Shown: positions 1 through 9,088 of the stretch, one piece after another
Position numbering within the stretch: position 1 is the stretch's first letter
Layout: every line of letters begins with the position of its first letter
Assembly: GCF_900100755.1 (NCBI RefSeq)
Contig: NZ_FNCI01000014.1
Location: 37,746 to 101,745 of the forward strand
Length of the DNA: 64,000 nt
Origin: Onishia taeanensis
GTDB lineage: Bacteria; Pseudomonadota; Gammaproteobacteria; Pseudomonadales; Halomonadaceae
Direction: 5' to 3'
Made by a program: the position numbers and the translations under genes
The notes under the pieces: generated by a model
Told to the model about the DNA's origin: nothing
Database searches by the model: none
The model's input: the letters and a program-made list of their open reading frames with translations, nothing else

Positions 1-543
1 TCGACCTGGCGTCCCGCCGATGCCGTGGAGACCGCTGCCGCCTGGCACGCCGGCCTCAAGCGTCATTCCGGCCCCAGCGCGCTGGTACTGTCCCGTCAGG
101 GCCTGCCGCATCAGGCCCGCGACAAGCACCAGCTGAGCAACATTCAGCGTGGCGGCTACATCCTCAAGGACTGTGAAGGCACCCCGGAGCTGATCCTGAT
201 CGCCACCGGCTCCGAAGTTGGCCTGGCCATGGACGCCGCCGCACAGCTTGGCGAGCAGGGCCGCGCCGTGCGCGTGGTGTCGATGCCGTCCACCGACGTC
301 TTCGACGCCCAGGATGCCGCCTACCGTCAGAAAGTACTGCCGCTGGAAGTCGGTGCGCGCATCGCCATCGAAGCCGGCCATCGCGACTTCTGGTTCAAGT
401 ACGTGGGCCTCGAAGGTCGCATCATCGGCATGGACAGCTTCGGCGAGTCCGCCCCGGCCGGCGAGCTCTTCAAGGAGTTCGGCTTCACCGTCGAGAACCT
501 GGTGAGCGAAGCCGAACAGCTGCTGGAAGACGCCGCCGAGTAA
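1..543 (+). CDS. tkt: Transketolase, C-terminal part (5' truncated by window edge)
   Basis: Transketolase moves two-carbon ketol units between sugar phosphates in the pentose phosphate pathway, using thiamine diphosphate. The frame is open from base 1 and reads [15 protein letters not shown], followed by the C-terminal transketolase domain. About 180 residues remain of a family protein of about 660. Its place ahead of epd-pgk-fba matches the usual Pseudomonas/Halomonas cluster, although about 4 kb of other genes lies between here. A strong terminator follows. The identification is firm; only the start lies outside the window. Confidence 0.95.
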   Translation, partial: STWRPADAVETAAAWHAGLKRHSGPSALVLSRQGLPHQARDKHQLSNIQRGGYILKDCEGTPELILIATGSEVGLAMDAAAQLGEQGRAVRVVSMPSTDVFDAQDAAYRQKVLPLEVGARIAIEAGHRDFWFKYVGLEGRIIGMDSFGESAPAGELFKEFGFTVENLVSEAEQLLEDAAE

Positions 544-582
544 ACCGCCGAGCCAGTTTCTCAGCGCACAGCATGTCTCTTC

Positions 583-612
583 GCCCGAGCCCCTAGTGGG
601 CTCGGGCTTTTT
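583..612 (+). terminator. Rho-independent terminator of tkt
   Basis: A perfect 10-bp stem (583-592 with 598-607) with a 5-base loop is followed by a T run, 40 bases after the tkt stop. It separates tkt from the downstream GGDEF gene. Confidence 0.9.
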
Positions 613-788
613 GTGGCTGCTTCTCGCCCGACACCCTGCTCAGATCCTCAACTTCTCCCCTCGTCAGACGATAACTGTTCTAGAGGCTGGCGCCGGAAAA
701 GCATGTCTTGGCGCTACGCATGATAGATACCTGAAGGACTTCTTCTGCCCCAACGCCTTCAGGACATCAGGGCCAAGAGCGGAACGGC

Positions 789-932
789 ATGACACAGCAA
801 CTCGGACTCCACGACCTTCGCCCCCACGCCGCATCGATGGTGCTTGGGCACGGCTACGGCACGGCCTGCCCCCTTCGCAGCGCCAGCCACGCCAGGCGGC
901 TGCTCTCATTTCGCCGGCAGTGCCTGTCGTGA
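789..932 (+). CDS. Possible 47-codon leader ORF before the GGDEF gene
   Basis: An ATG at 789 opens 47 codons whose TGA (930-932) overlaps a GTG (929) that can start the following GGDEF protein, in a GTGA arrangement typical of coupled translation. The peptide begins MTQQLGLHDLRPHAA and resembles nothing I recognise. It could be a leader peptide, the frameshifted N-terminus of the next gene, or chance. The rest of 613-919 holds no other gene I can support. Confidence 0.2.
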   Translation: MTQQLGLHDLRPHAASMVLGHGYGTACPLRSASHARRLLSFRRQCLS

Positions 933-1897
933 ATGAAGAGGACCTCTACAAGAAGCGCCTGGAGGTTGCCCTGGAAGCCAGCGGTCTCGACCTGTGGGAG
1001 AACGACCTGTCGACGGGCGAGGTCGTCTTCGGCCTGACGAAGGTGTTCGCCGATCTCGGCTACGCAAGCCACGAGACGGCCGCCTACGTCGATGACATCT
1101 TCAAGCTCATGCATCCCGACGACGTGCCCTCGATCAACCAGGCGATCGACGACCACCTCAACGGCCTCACCGAGCGCTACTACAGCGAATTCCGCATTCG
1201 CGCCAAGAACGGCGCTTGGGTGTGGTATGCCAACTACGGCAAGATCGTCGAAAACGACGGCTCCACGACCCGTTTCACCGGCGTCTGTTTCAACCTCAAT
1301 GAAAAGAAATGCCAGGAGCAGGAACTTCAGGCGCTCAACGAACAGCTGACCGAAAAGAACATGCTGCTGGAACGGATGAACGCCGAGCTTCACACCCTGG
1401 CCACCCGAGACTCGATGACCGGCCTGTATAATCGTCGCCACCTGCTCGAGGCCGGCGAACGAGAAATGCACCGTGCCCAACGCTTCGAGCACCCCTTGGC
1501 GCTAATGATCATCGACATCGATTTCTTCAAGCGCGTCAACGACACCTGGGGCCATATCGCCGGCGATCAGGTCATTCGCGCCGTCGCCGACTGCTGCCTC
1601 GAGCAGACCCGCGAAAAGGTCGACATCGTGGGACGCATCGGCGGTGAAGAGTTCGCCTTCGTGCTACCCGAGACCACGCTTCACAACACCCTGGCCCTCG
1701 CCGAAAGGCTGCGTGAGTGCATTGCCGCCAAGGAGATTCCGCTTAACGACGGGACCACCCTCTCGGTCACGGTCAGCGTCGGCGTCGCAGCACTCAAGCC
1801 CCCGCTGACATCCCTGAACGAGCTCATGGTGTGCGCCGACCGCGCCCTGTATCGCGCCAAGCGGGCCGGGCGTAACCAGGTCCATTGGCAGGAGTGA
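929..1897 (+). CDS. PAS-GGDEF diguanylate cyclase
   Basis: Predicted cytoplasmic diguanylate cyclase making c-di-GMP from GTP. A PAS_3-like sensor domain spans roughly residues 10-125 (WEND...HPDD...EFRIRAKNGAWVW), a short coiled coil follows, and the C-terminal half is a GGDEF domain with intact GGEEF near residue 235, so catalysis is likely. The product-inhibition site five residues ahead of GGEEF reads EKVD rather than RxxD, so canonical feedback inhibition may be absent. No membrane segment or signal peptide is seen. The frame stays open upstream to 596, but that part overlaps the tkt terminator and looks non-coding. I chose GTG 929; GTG 920 is the alternative. Confidence 0.8.
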   Translation: MNEEDLYKKRLEVALEASGLDLWENDLSTGEVVFGLTKVFADLGYASHETAAYVDDIFKLMHPDDVPSINQAIDDHLNGLTERYYSEFRIRAKNGAWVWYANYGKIVENDGSTTRFTGVCFNLNEKKCQEQELQALNEQLTEKNMLLERMNAELHTLATRDSMTGLYNRRHLLEAGEREMHRAQRFEHPLALMIIDIDFFKRVNDTWGHIAGDQVIRAVADCCLEQTREKVDIVGRIGGEEFAFVLPETTLHNTLALAERLRECIAAKEIPLNDGTTLSVTVSVGVAALKPPLTSLNELMVCADRALYRAKRAGRNQVHWQE

Positions 1898-1964
1898 GGC
1901 CGCCCCTGGCCCGCTCTTGGCCTAACACGGGGGCTGGCACAGAACAGGGGCGGGCCGGCAAGAA

Positions 1965-3017
1965 TCAGGCGATGGTTACCTGCGGGTCCAGATAGACGTC
2001 CTGGATGGCGTTGAGCAGTTGAACGCCTTCGGCCATCGGCTTCTGGAAGGCCTTGCGCCCGGAGATCAAGCCCATGCCGCCGCCGCGCTTGTTGATCACC
2101 GCGGTGCGCACCGCCTGCGCCAGATCGCTTTCGCCACCCGAGGCACCGCCGGAGTTGATCAGCCCGGCGCGGCCCATGTAGCAGCTCGCCACCTGATAGC
2201 GCGCCAGGTCGATGGGGTGTTCGCTGGTCAGCTCGCTGTAGACCTTGTAGTGGGTGTGGCCGAAGCCGATCGTCCGATAGCCGTCATTGGTCTCGGCGAG
2301 CTTCTGCTTGACGATATCGGCCTTGAGGGTCGCCGCCAGATGAATCGCCTGGCCGGTCAGGTCGGCGGCGACATGGTAGTCGGTGCCGTCCTGCTTGAAG
2401 GCCGGGTTGCGCAGGTAGGCCCATAGCACCGTGACCATGCCAAGCTCATGGGCACGCTCGAAGGCCGCGCTGATTTCCTCGATCTGACGGCGACACTCCG
2501 GCGAGCCGAAGTAGATGGTCGCGCCTACCGCCGCACAGCCCATGTCATGAGCCTGTTCGACGCTGGCGAACAGCGTCTGGTCATGCATCGTCGGGTAGGT
2601 CAGCGTCTCGTTGTGATTCAGCTTCAGGAGCATCGGAATCTTGTGGGCATATCGCCTGGCCACCGAGGACAAGCCCCCGAGGGTGGAGGCCACGGCGTTA
2701 CAGCCGCCTTCGATCGCCAGCTCGACGATGTTGGCCGGGTCGAAGTAGAGCGGGTTGGGCGCGAAGGAGGCGCCAGCGGAATGCTCGATGCCCTGGTCGA
2801 CCGGCAGGATGCTCAGATAGCCGGTGCCCCCCAACCGACCGTGGTTGTAAAGCGCCTGCATATTGCGCAGCACCTGAGGGCTACGGTCATTGTCGATCAT
2901 CACGCGGTCGATGAAGTCCGGCCCCGGCAGGTGCAGCTGCTCGCGGGGAATCGCGCTGCAGCGGTGCTCCAGCAGGTAGTTTGCTTCATCGCCCAGCATC
3001 TTGGCGGTATCGCTCAT
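1965..3017 (-). CDS. fbaB: Class I fructose-bisphosphate aldolase (FbaB/DhnA type)
   Basis: Cleaves or forms fructose-1,6-bisphosphate through a lysine Schiff base, without metal. The 350-residue protein begins [16 protein letters not shown] and shows the DhnA-type barrel with [18 protein letters not shown] and DIVKQKL (probable Schiff-base lysine region). ATG 3017 is chosen because an AAGGAG ribosome site lies just ahead; the open frame continues upstream without one. The gene stands alone, divergent from lrgA. The class II enzyme for the same reaction lies 4 kb away. In halophiles using the Entner-Doudoroff route, class I enzymes often serve gluconeogenesis, but that role here is inference. 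Confidence 0.92.
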   Translation of the reverse strand: MSDTAKMLGDEANYLLEHRCSAIPREQLHLPGPDFIDRVMIDNDRSPQVLRNMQALYNHGRLGGTGYLSILPVDQGIEHSAGASFAPNPLYFDPANIVELAIEGGCNAVASTLGGLSSVARRYAHKIPMLLKLNHNETLTYPTMHDQTLFASVEQAHDMGCAAVGATIYFGSPECRRQIEEISAAFERAHELGMVTVLWAYLRNPAFKQDGTDYHVAADLTGQAIHLAATLKADIVKQKLAETNDGYRTIGFGHTHYKVYSELTSEHPIDLARYQVASCYMGRAGLINSGGASGGESDLAQAVRTAVINKRGGGMGLISGRKAFQKPMAEGVQLLNAIQDVYLDPQVTIA

Positions 3018-3240
3018 GGTGTGCGCTCCTTGCGGTGAGAGTGGATGCCTCTTCATGTTAGCCAGCAGCACTGCGACCACAAGCGTCCGCGGCATTCTTG
3101 TCTGCCTTGCATGCCATTTTCCTCCCCCTCCACGCGCCTCGCTTATGCCAACCAAGGGCACCCATCGCGCAGGGCAGAGAGATTTTTCCTGACACTCAAG
3201 GCATTATATCGGCCGGAAGGTCGGCACTAAGGAGGGGACG

Positions 3241-3621
3241 GTGATCGCATTACTGCGCGGTTTTCTATGGCTGACGGGCTTCTGGCTCCTTGGCGAGACA
3301 CTGGTCGTGCTGCTCGGCCTGCCCGTTTCGGCGGGGGTGGTCGGCATGCTGTTGATGACCGCCATGCTAATGCTGCGCGTCGGGCGGCTCGAGGACATCG
3401 CCGCCGCCAGCCAGCCGTTGATCGGCCTACTGGCGATGCTGATCATGCCAGGCGTGGTGGGCGTCTTCTTCGTCGCCGATGACTTCGCCGGCCAATGGCT
3501 TGCCGTGGCGGTGGCCCTGGTCGGCGGCACCTTGGCCAGCGTCCTGACCACCCTACTGCTGATGCGCCGCTTCATGCCGCCCGAGCCCAGCGCCGCCGCG
3601 ACAGAAGAGGCATCGCCATGA
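3241..3621 (+). CDS. lrgA: CidA/LrgA family holin-like membrane protein
   Basis: Small inner-membrane protein of the CidA/LrgA family, which resembles phage holins and works with LrgB/CidB in murein hydrolase control or small-acid export. The 126 residues form about four hydrophobic helices with the family LPVSAGVVGMLL segment and IMPGVVGVFF. The GTG start at 3241 has a strong AAGGAGGGG site. It overlaps lrgB by ATGA, so the two are coupled. The charged C-terminal tail is cytoplasmic by inference. No LytTR-type regulator is nearby. Confidence 0.88.
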   Translation: MIALLRGFLWLTGFWLLGETLVVLLGLPVSAGVVGMLLMTAMLMLRVGRLEDIAAASQPLIGLLAMLIMPGVVGVFFVADDFAGQWLAVAVALVGGTLASVLTTLLLMRRFMPPEPSAAATEEASP

Positions 3622-4340
3622 GTGCTTCGCTGATCGAGCTGCGCGAGGCCCTGCTGGTCACACCGCTGTCCGCCATCGCCCTGACGCTTGCCGCCTATCT
3701 TGCCGCGCTGTGGGTCGTCGAGCGCATCGGGCGCCCTAGCTGGTGCCCGGCGGTCCTGTTGGCAGCGCTGCTGGTCGCCGCCAGCCTGTGGGGGCTGTCG
3801 ATCGACGTCGCCGACTATCAGCGTGGCTCCGACTGGCTGATGCTGCTGCTGGGCCCGGCGACGGTGGCGCTCGGCGTGCCGCTCTACCAGCAGTTGCACC
3901 ATATCCGCGCGCTGTGGAAACCACTGGCGCTCTCCCTGCCCCCGGCGGCGGCGCTGGCCTCCTGCTACTCGCTGGCGCTGGCCTGGGCGCTGGGCGCCAG
4001 CCCCGAAGTGCTCGCCTCACTGGCGCCCAAGTCGGTGACGGCGCCGATTGCGCTGGGCATCATCGATGAGCTGGGCGGCTCGGTGCCGCTGCTGATGGGC
4101 GGGCTTCTGATCACCGGCGTGATGGCGACCCTGGCGGTCAGCCTGCTGGCCGCGCCGCTGGGCATTCGCGACCATCGCATCCTCGGCTTCGCGCTGGGCA
4201 TCAACGGCCACGCCATCGGTACCGTGCGGGCTTTCGAGATGAGCGCCACCGCCGGCGCCTTCGCCTCGCTGGGCATGAGCCTGACCGGCATCTTCACGGC
4301 CCTGTGCCTGCCGTTGGCCTGGCGGCTACTGGGGCTCTAG
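3618..4340 (+). CDS. lrgB: LrgB/CidB family membrane protein
   Basis: Partner of the upstream LrgA-like protein. The 240-residue polytopic protein carries the LrgB signature region SVTAPIALGIIDELGG and the conserved GINGHAIGT segment near the C-terminus. Its ATG overlaps the lrgA stop (ATGA). In other bacteria LrgAB/CidAB pairs affect autolysis or pyruvate/glycolate movement, which could suit its place beside central carbon genes; that link is inference. Confidence 0.9.
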   Translation: MSASLIELREALLVTPLSAIALTLAAYLAALWVVERIGRPSWCPAVLLAALLVAASLWGLSIDVADYQRGSDWLMLLLGPATVALGVPLYQQLHHIRALWKPLALSLPPAAALASCYSLALAWALGASPEVLASLAPKSVTAPIALGIIDELGGSVPLLMGGLLITGVMATLAVSLLAAPLGIRDHRILGFALGINGHAIGTVRAFEMSATAGAFASLGMSLTGIFTALCLPLAWRLLGL

Positions 4341-4508
4341 CAGCGGCGAGCATGCGCCACGCACGACCTGCAAGGCCGGCGCTTTTGCGCTAGAATCGTC
4401 GCCCTGTCGTCGCCGAGCGCCTGCACCGGGCGCGCGCTTACGTTCTCGTGTGATTTTCGTGTCCTTTGTGTGAGTGGAATCGACATCGTGGAAGCTGAGC
4501 CTCGTCCC

Positions 4509-5579
4509 ATGGCCTATCGGATCGCCATCAACGGCTATGGCCGCATCGGCCAATGCGTGCTGCGCGCGCTGACCGAGCGCCAGACGAAGGCCACCGGCGA
4601 AGCGCCAGGCGACGCCGCCCCCCTGCTCGAGGTGGTGGCGATCAACGAGCTCTCCGATCTCGATACCATCACTTACCTGACCCGCTACGACACCACCCAC
4701 GGGCGCTTTCCCGGCCAGGTCGAGGGCCGCGATGGCCATCTCTTCATCAATGACCGGCCGATTCGCGTGCTCAGCGAGCAAGACCCGGACCGCCTGCCCT
4801 GGCGGGAACTGGGCATCGACCTGGTGATCGAGTGCTCGGGCAGCTTCAAGGACCGCGCCACGGCCAGCCGCCATCTCGACGCCGGCGCCAAGCGCCTGCT
4901 GTTTTCCCAGCCCGCCGAGAGCGACGTCGACGCCACCATCGTCACCGGCATCAACGACGCCGACCTGACGCCCGATTGCCGCATCGTCTCCGCCGCGTCC
5001 TGCACCACCAACTGCCTGGTGCCGGTGCTGACCATGCTCGACGAGGCGCTGGGGGTCGAGCACGGCGTGACCACCACCATTCACTCGGCGATGAACGACC
5101 AGCCGGTGATCGACGCCTACCACCAGACCGACCTGCGCCTGACCCGTTCAGCGATGCAGTCGATCGTGCCCGTCGACACCGGGCTGGCCCGAGGCATCAA
5201 CCGGCTGATGCCCCACCTCACGGATCGCTTCGAGTGCCTGCACGTGCGGGTGCCCACCATCAACGTGTCGGCCATGGATCTCGCCATCTGCGTGCGCCGC
5301 GACACCTCCGCCGAGGCCGTCAACGCGCTGCTCAAGACCGCCTGCCACGAGCGCCTGTCGGGCCTGGTGGGCTATACCGAAGAGCCCATGGCCTCGGTCG
5401 ACTTCAACCACGACCCGCGCTCCGGTATCGTGGACGCCACCCAAACCCGTGTCGCCGGCGGCCGGCTGATCAAGATGCTGTGCTGGTTCGACAACGAATG
5501 GGGCTTCGCCAACCGCATGCTCGACGTCACCGAACGACTGGCAAGATTAGGCGTTGTTCCCACGCTCGACGAGCGATGA
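4509..5579 (+). CDS. epd: D-erythrose-4-phosphate dehydrogenase
   Basis: GAPDH-family enzyme oxidising erythrose 4-phosphate to 4-phosphoerythronate, the first step of the deoxyxylulose-5-phosphate-dependent pyridoxal phosphate pathway. It shows an N-terminal Rossmann fold (INGYGRIGQCVLRAL), catalytic cysteine in ASCTTNC, TTIHSAMNDQPVIDAYH and the C-terminal WFDNEWGFANRM. The IHSAMNDQ form and VAINELSD fit Epd better than glycolytic GAPDH. ATG 4509 gives 356 residues, slightly longer than E. coli Epd owing to an N-terminal insert. GTG 4488 is a possible alternative start. It precedes pgk by 86 bases. A TAGAAT at 4385-4400 may be its -10. Confidence 0.9.
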   Translation: MAYRIAINGYGRIGQCVLRALTERQTKATGEAPGDAAPLLEVVAINELSDLDTITYLTRYDTTHGRFPGQVEGRDGHLFINDRPIRVLSEQDPDRLPWRELGIDLVIECSGSFKDRATASRHLDAGAKRLLFSQPAESDVDATIVTGINDADLTPDCRIVSAASCTTNCLVPVLTMLDEALGVEHGVTTTIHSAMNDQPVIDAYHQTDLRLTRSAMQSIVPVDTGLARGINRLMPHLTDRFECLHVRVPTINVSAMDLAICVRRDTSAEAVNALLKTACHERLSGLVGYTEEPMASVDFNHDPRSGIVDATQTRVAGGRLIKMLCWFDNEWGFANRMLDVTERLARLGVVPTLDER

Positions 5580-5665
5580 CCCGGCAAGGAAATGCCTGAA
5601 GGCCCCGGTACGAGCGCCGCTTCCGTCTCTCTCACCTGGCTTGCAACCCAGAGGACACTGCCCCG

Positions 5666-6838
5666 ATGAATGTTCGCAAGATGACCGACCTGGACCTCGC
5701 CGGTCAGCGCGTGCTGATCCGCGAAGATCTCAACGTGCCGCTCAAGAATGGCCGCGTTACCAGCGATGCACGGCTGCGCGCCTGCCTGCCCACCATCCTG
5801 GCGGCCCGGGATTCAGGCGCCAAGGTGCTGCTGATGAGCCACCTGGGGCGTCCCACCGAAGGCGAGCCGGCCGAGGAATTCTCCCTGGCACCGGTCGCCG
5901 AACGTCTCGGCGAGCTGCTCGAGCGCCCGGTGCGCGTGGTCAAGGACTACCTGGGTGCCAACGTCGACGTGTCCGATGGCGAGGTCGTGCTGCTCGAGAA
6001 CGTGCGCTTCAACGAAGGCGAGAAGAAAGACGAAGAGACGCTGTCCAAGCAGTACGCTGAACTCTGCGACATCTTCGTGATGGATGCCTTCGGCACCGCC
6101 CACCGCGCCCAGGCCTCGACCCACGGCGTGGCACGTTTCGCGCCGACCGCCTGCGCCGGACCGCTGCTCGCCGCCGAGCTCGAAGCCCTGGAAAAGGCGC
6201 TGGCCAAGCCGGCACGCCCGATGGTGGCCATCGTTGGTGGCTCCAAGGTGTCCACCAAGCTCGACGTGCTGACCGCGCTCTCCGAGAAGTGCGACCAGTT
6301 GATCGTCGGCGGCGGCATCGCCAACACCTTCATCGCCGCGGCCGGCTATAACGTCGGCAAGTCGCTGCATGAAGCCGACCTGGTCGACCAGGCCAAGGCG
6401 CTGATGGCCAAGGTCGAGATTCCGCTGCCCACCGACGTGGTCGTGGCCACCGAGTTCTCGGAGTCCGCGGAAGCGGTGACCAAGCCGGTCGACCAGGTGG
6501 CGGACGACGAGATGATCCTCGATATCGGCCCCGACACCGCCTCACGCCTGGGTGGCCTGCTCAAGGATGCCGGCACCATTCTGTGGAACGGCCCGGTCGG
6601 CGTGTTCGAGATCGACCAGTTCGGCCACGGCACCGAAGCGCTGTCGAAGGCCATCGCCGAGAGCAACGGCTTCTCCATCGCCGGCGGCGGCGACACCCTG
6701 GCGGCCATCGACAAGTACGATATCGCCGAAAAGGTGTCCTACATCTCCACCGGCGGCGGCGCCTTCCTCGAGTACGTGGAAGGCAAGACCCTGCCGGCCG
6801 TCACGGCGCTTCGCGATGCCTTCGAGGCCGCGAAGTAA
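5666..6838 (+). CDS. pgk: Phosphoglycerate kinase
   Basis: Transfers phosphate between 1,3-bisphosphoglycerate and ADP in glycolysis/gluconeogenesis. At 390 residues it has the usual family length. Visible motifs are [48 protein letters not shown] and the C-terminal GGGDTLAAI and [10 protein letters not shown] nucleotide-binding loops. A GAGGA ribosome site precedes the ATG. It lies in line with epd and class II aldolase. Confidence 0.97.
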   Translation: MNVRKMTDLDLAGQRVLIREDLNVPLKNGRVTSDARLRACLPTILAARDSGAKVLLMSHLGRPTEGEPAEEFSLAPVAERLGELLERPVRVVKDYLGANVDVSDGEVVLLENVRFNEGEKKDEETLSKQYAELCDIFVMDAFGTAHRAQASTHGVARFAPTACAGPLLAAELEALEKALAKPARPMVAIVGGSKVSTKLDVLTALSEKCDQLIVGGGIANTFIAAAGYNVGKSLHEADLVDQAKALMAKVEIPLPTDVVVATEFSESAEAVTKPVDQVADDEMILDIGPDTASRLGGLLKDAGTILWNGPVGVFEIDQFGHGTEALSKAIAESNGFSIAGGGDTLAAIDKYDIAEKVSYISTGGGAFLEYVEGKTLPAVTALRDAFEAAK

Positions 6839-6897
6839 GCAGGCGTCGCGGCGACAGTCGCGCAGGCAGTAACCCGTACCGACATCCCTTGATCTAC

Positions 6898-6920
6898 ACG
6901 GCGTGGCCCAGCCACGCCGT
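6898..6920 (+). other. Intergenic hairpin between pgk and fba
   Basis: A perfect 10-bp stem (6898-6907 with 6911-6920) with a 3-base loop, not followed by a T run. It lies 23 bases ahead of the aldolase ATG. It may be an mRNA processing or stability element rather than a terminator. Confidence 0.5.
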
Positions 6921-6943
6921 CCTCATGTAAAACAGGTGAGTTC

Positions 6944-8008
6944 ATGGCACTTATCAGCATGCGCCAAATGCTGGATCACGCCGCCGAGTATGGCTACGGC
7001 GTCCCGGCCTTCAACGTCAACAACCTCGAGCAGATGCGCGCCATCCTCGAAGCGGCGGACAAGACCGACTCCCCGGTCATCGTTCAGGCCTCCGCCGGTG
7101 CCCGCAAGTACGCAGGCGCACCCTTCCTGCGCCACCTGATCCTCGCCGCCATCGAGGAATTCCCGCATATTCCCATCGCCATGCACCAGGACCACGGCAC
7201 CAGCCCGTCGGTCTGCCAGCGCTCCATCCAGCTTGGCTTCTCCTCGGTGATGATGGACGGCTCTCTGGGCGAAGACGGCAAGACGCCGGCAAGCTACGAC
7301 TACAACGTCGACGTGACCCGTCGCACCGTCGAGATGGCGCATGCCTGCGGCGTCTCCGTGGAAGGCGAGCTGGGTTGTCTGGGCAGCCTGGAAACCGGCA
7401 TGGCCGGCGAGGAAGACGGCATCGGCGCGGAAGGCAAGCTCGATCACGACCAGCTGCTCACCGACCCGGAAGAGGCCGCCGACTTCGTCAAGGCGACCCA
7501 CGTCGACGCCCTGGCCATTGCCATCGGCACCAGTCACGGCGCCTACAAGTTCACCCAGCCGCCCACCGGCGACACCCTCTCGATCCAGCGCATCAAGGAA
7601 ATCCATGCTCGCATCCCCAACACCCACCTGGTGATGCACGGCTCTTCCTCGGTGCCGCAGGAATGGCTCGAGGTCATCAACGAGTACGGCGGCGCCATCC
7701 CCGAGACCTACGGCGTGCCGGTCTCCGAAATCGTCGAAGGCATCAAGCACGGCGTGCGCAAGGTCAACATCGACACCGACCTGCGTCTGGCCTCCACCGG
7801 CGCCGTGCGTCGCTTCCTGGCCAACAACCCGGCCGAGTTCGACCCGCGCAAGTTCATGAAGGAAACCGTCAGCGCCATGCGCGATGTCTGCATCGCCCGC
7901 TACGAAGCCTTCGGCACCGCCGGTAACGCCTCGAAGATCAAGCCGGTCAGCCTGGAAGAGATGTTCAAGCGCTACGAGCGCGGCGAGCTGGACCCCAAGG
8001 TCAAGTAA
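6944..8008 (+). CDS. fba: Class II fructose-bisphosphate aldolase
   Basis: Zinc-dependent aldolase of glycolysis/gluconeogenesis. The 354-residue protein begins [19 protein letters not shown] and has the class IIB layout: HQDHG metal-ligand and catalytic region, [14 protein letters not shown], and [14 protein letters not shown] 6944 follows a GGTGAG site. It closes the epd-pgk-fba operon and is followed by a strong terminator. It duplicates the reaction of the unrelated class I enzyme at 1965-3017. Confidence 0.97.
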   Translation: MALISMRQMLDHAAEYGYGVPAFNVNNLEQMRAILEAADKTDSPVIVQASAGARKYAGAPFLRHLILAAIEEFPHIPIAMHQDHGTSPSVCQRSIQLGFSSVMMDGSLGEDGKTPASYDYNVDVTRRTVEMAHACGVSVEGELGCLGSLETGMAGEEDGIGAEGKLDHDQLLTDPEEAADFVKATHVDALAIAIGTSHGAYKFTQPPTGDTLSIQRIKEIHARIPNTHLVMHGSSSVPQEWLEVINEYGGAIPETYGVPVSEIVEGIKHGVRKVNIDTDLRLASTGAVRRFLANNPAEFDPRKFMKETVSAMRDVCIARYEAFGTAGNASKIKPVSLEEMFKRYERGELDPKVK

Positions 8009-8017
8009 GCCCCTATC

Positions 8018-8050
8018 GCCCACCGGCCTTGCGCCGGTGGGCGCCCTTTG
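8018..8050 (+). terminator. Terminator after class II aldolase
   Basis: A perfect 10-bp stem (8018-8027 with 8033-8042) with a 5-base loop, followed by a weak pyrimidine tract. It ends the glycolytic operon. Confidence 0.8.
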
Positions 8051-8073
8051 AGGCTCTCCTTTGAGGACCCGCC

Positions 8074-8382
8074 ATGCATAACCTATGGATTCCCGTCGTC
8101 GCCATCCTTGCCGTTGCCGGCATGATCTTCGGTGGCCAGGCCTATTCCGAGGCAAAGCGCGATGCCCATATCGCCGAGCTGATCAGCGAACGCCTCGACA
8201 GCCAGGCGCCGGCCGAGATTTCCCATCTGGCGCGGGTCAACAAGGGCTATGGCGTGTGCGGCGACTATGCGCTGTCAGGCGACGAGAGCGGCCGCTTCTA
8301 CTACAACACCGCCACCGAAAGCCTGGCGCTGGGCACCGATGCCCCGCAGTATCGCGACAACTGCCATAACCTGCCTGAATGA
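8074..8382 (+). CDS. Small membrane-anchored hypothetical protein
   Basis: This 102-residue protein is not one I recognise. Residues 5-22 form a single hydrophobic segment (WIPVVAILAVAGMIFGG), either an uncleaved signal or a membrane anchor, with the rest probably periplasmic. Two cysteines (VCGDY and DNCHN) could form a disulfide. The ATG has a GAGGA site. It sits between the fba terminator and the convergent histidine phosphatase gene. Confidence 0.65.
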   Translation: MHNLWIPVVAILAVAGMIFGGQAYSEAKRDAHIAELISERLDSQAPAEISHLARVNKGYGVCGDYALSGDESGRFYYNTATESLALGTDAPQYRDNCHNLPE

Positions 8383-8395
8383 CGTCTTGGGCGTC

Positions 8396-8989
8396 TTAGT
8401 TCCCAAGCCGCCCCACCAGCTCAAGCGCGCCATCCTCGGGCGCCAGCACCAGAATCTCGCCGGAACGCGGATAGACGCCGGTGAGTGCGGTGATATTGAC
8501 CTGATGGGTGACCAGCACCAACGCTCCCTCGCCGCTCCAGGCCTCGATAAGCTCGCCTAGTTCGCGGGTCTGCCGGTCGGCGGCGCCGCGGTCGCGAAAG
8601 AAGGAGTCGAGTGCCGGAGTGGGTATTACCTCGCCAAGCCCGAGCAGCTCGGCGGTGTCGAGGCAGCGACACCAGCGGCTCGCGCGCACCTCGTTCACCG
8701 CGATGCCCCGTTCACGAAACCGCTCGCCGATGGCGCGGGCCTGGGCTCGGCCTTGTGTGGAAAGGTTGCGCTGGGTGGCGCAGTCATCCCGCGAAAAGCC
8801 CGCCGGATCGCCGGTACCGGGCGCCAGGGCGTGACGCATTAGGGCAACGTGCCCACCGCTAGCAAGCGCGGCCCAAGCGGCGTTGTCCTCTTGCGCCTCG
8901 ACGTCACGAGGCGCGATCAGGCCTGTGGCGATCAGCAGTGCCAGCATCGAAAAGGCGTGCAGCGATAGCGTCGGGCAGCGTCGAATCAT
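8396..8989 (-). CDS. Exported histidine phosphatase superfamily protein
   Basis: A phosphoglycerate-mutase-like phosphatase with the catalytic LMRHA motif, the matching arginine in RASRWCRCLDTA, and the second histidine in LVTHQVNI. The N-terminus looks like a signal peptide (hydrophobic LHAFSMLALLIATGLIA), so it is probably periplasmic; substrate unknown. I use ATG 8989, which gives a normal signal peptide. ATG 9025 is possible, and neither has a clear ribosome site. It is convergent with the small gene upstream. Confidence 0.8.
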   Translation of the reverse strand: MIRRCPTLSLHAFSMLALLIATGLIAPRDVEAQEDNAAWAALASGGHVALMRHALAPGTGDPAGFSRDDCATQRNLSTQGRAQARAIGERFRERGIAVNEVRASRWCRCLDTAELLGLGEVIPTPALDSFFRDRGAADRQTRELGELIEAWSGEGALVLVTHQVNITALTGVYPRSGEILVLAPEDGALELVGRLGN

Positions 8990-9088
8990 CTGGATCTCGC
9001 GGGTGAAGAGCGGGTGGCCATTCATGCCGTCGTAGCGGCAGGAGTAGCGTCGTGCCTTCAGACTAGCCCATACCGCCTGGGGCCTCGT

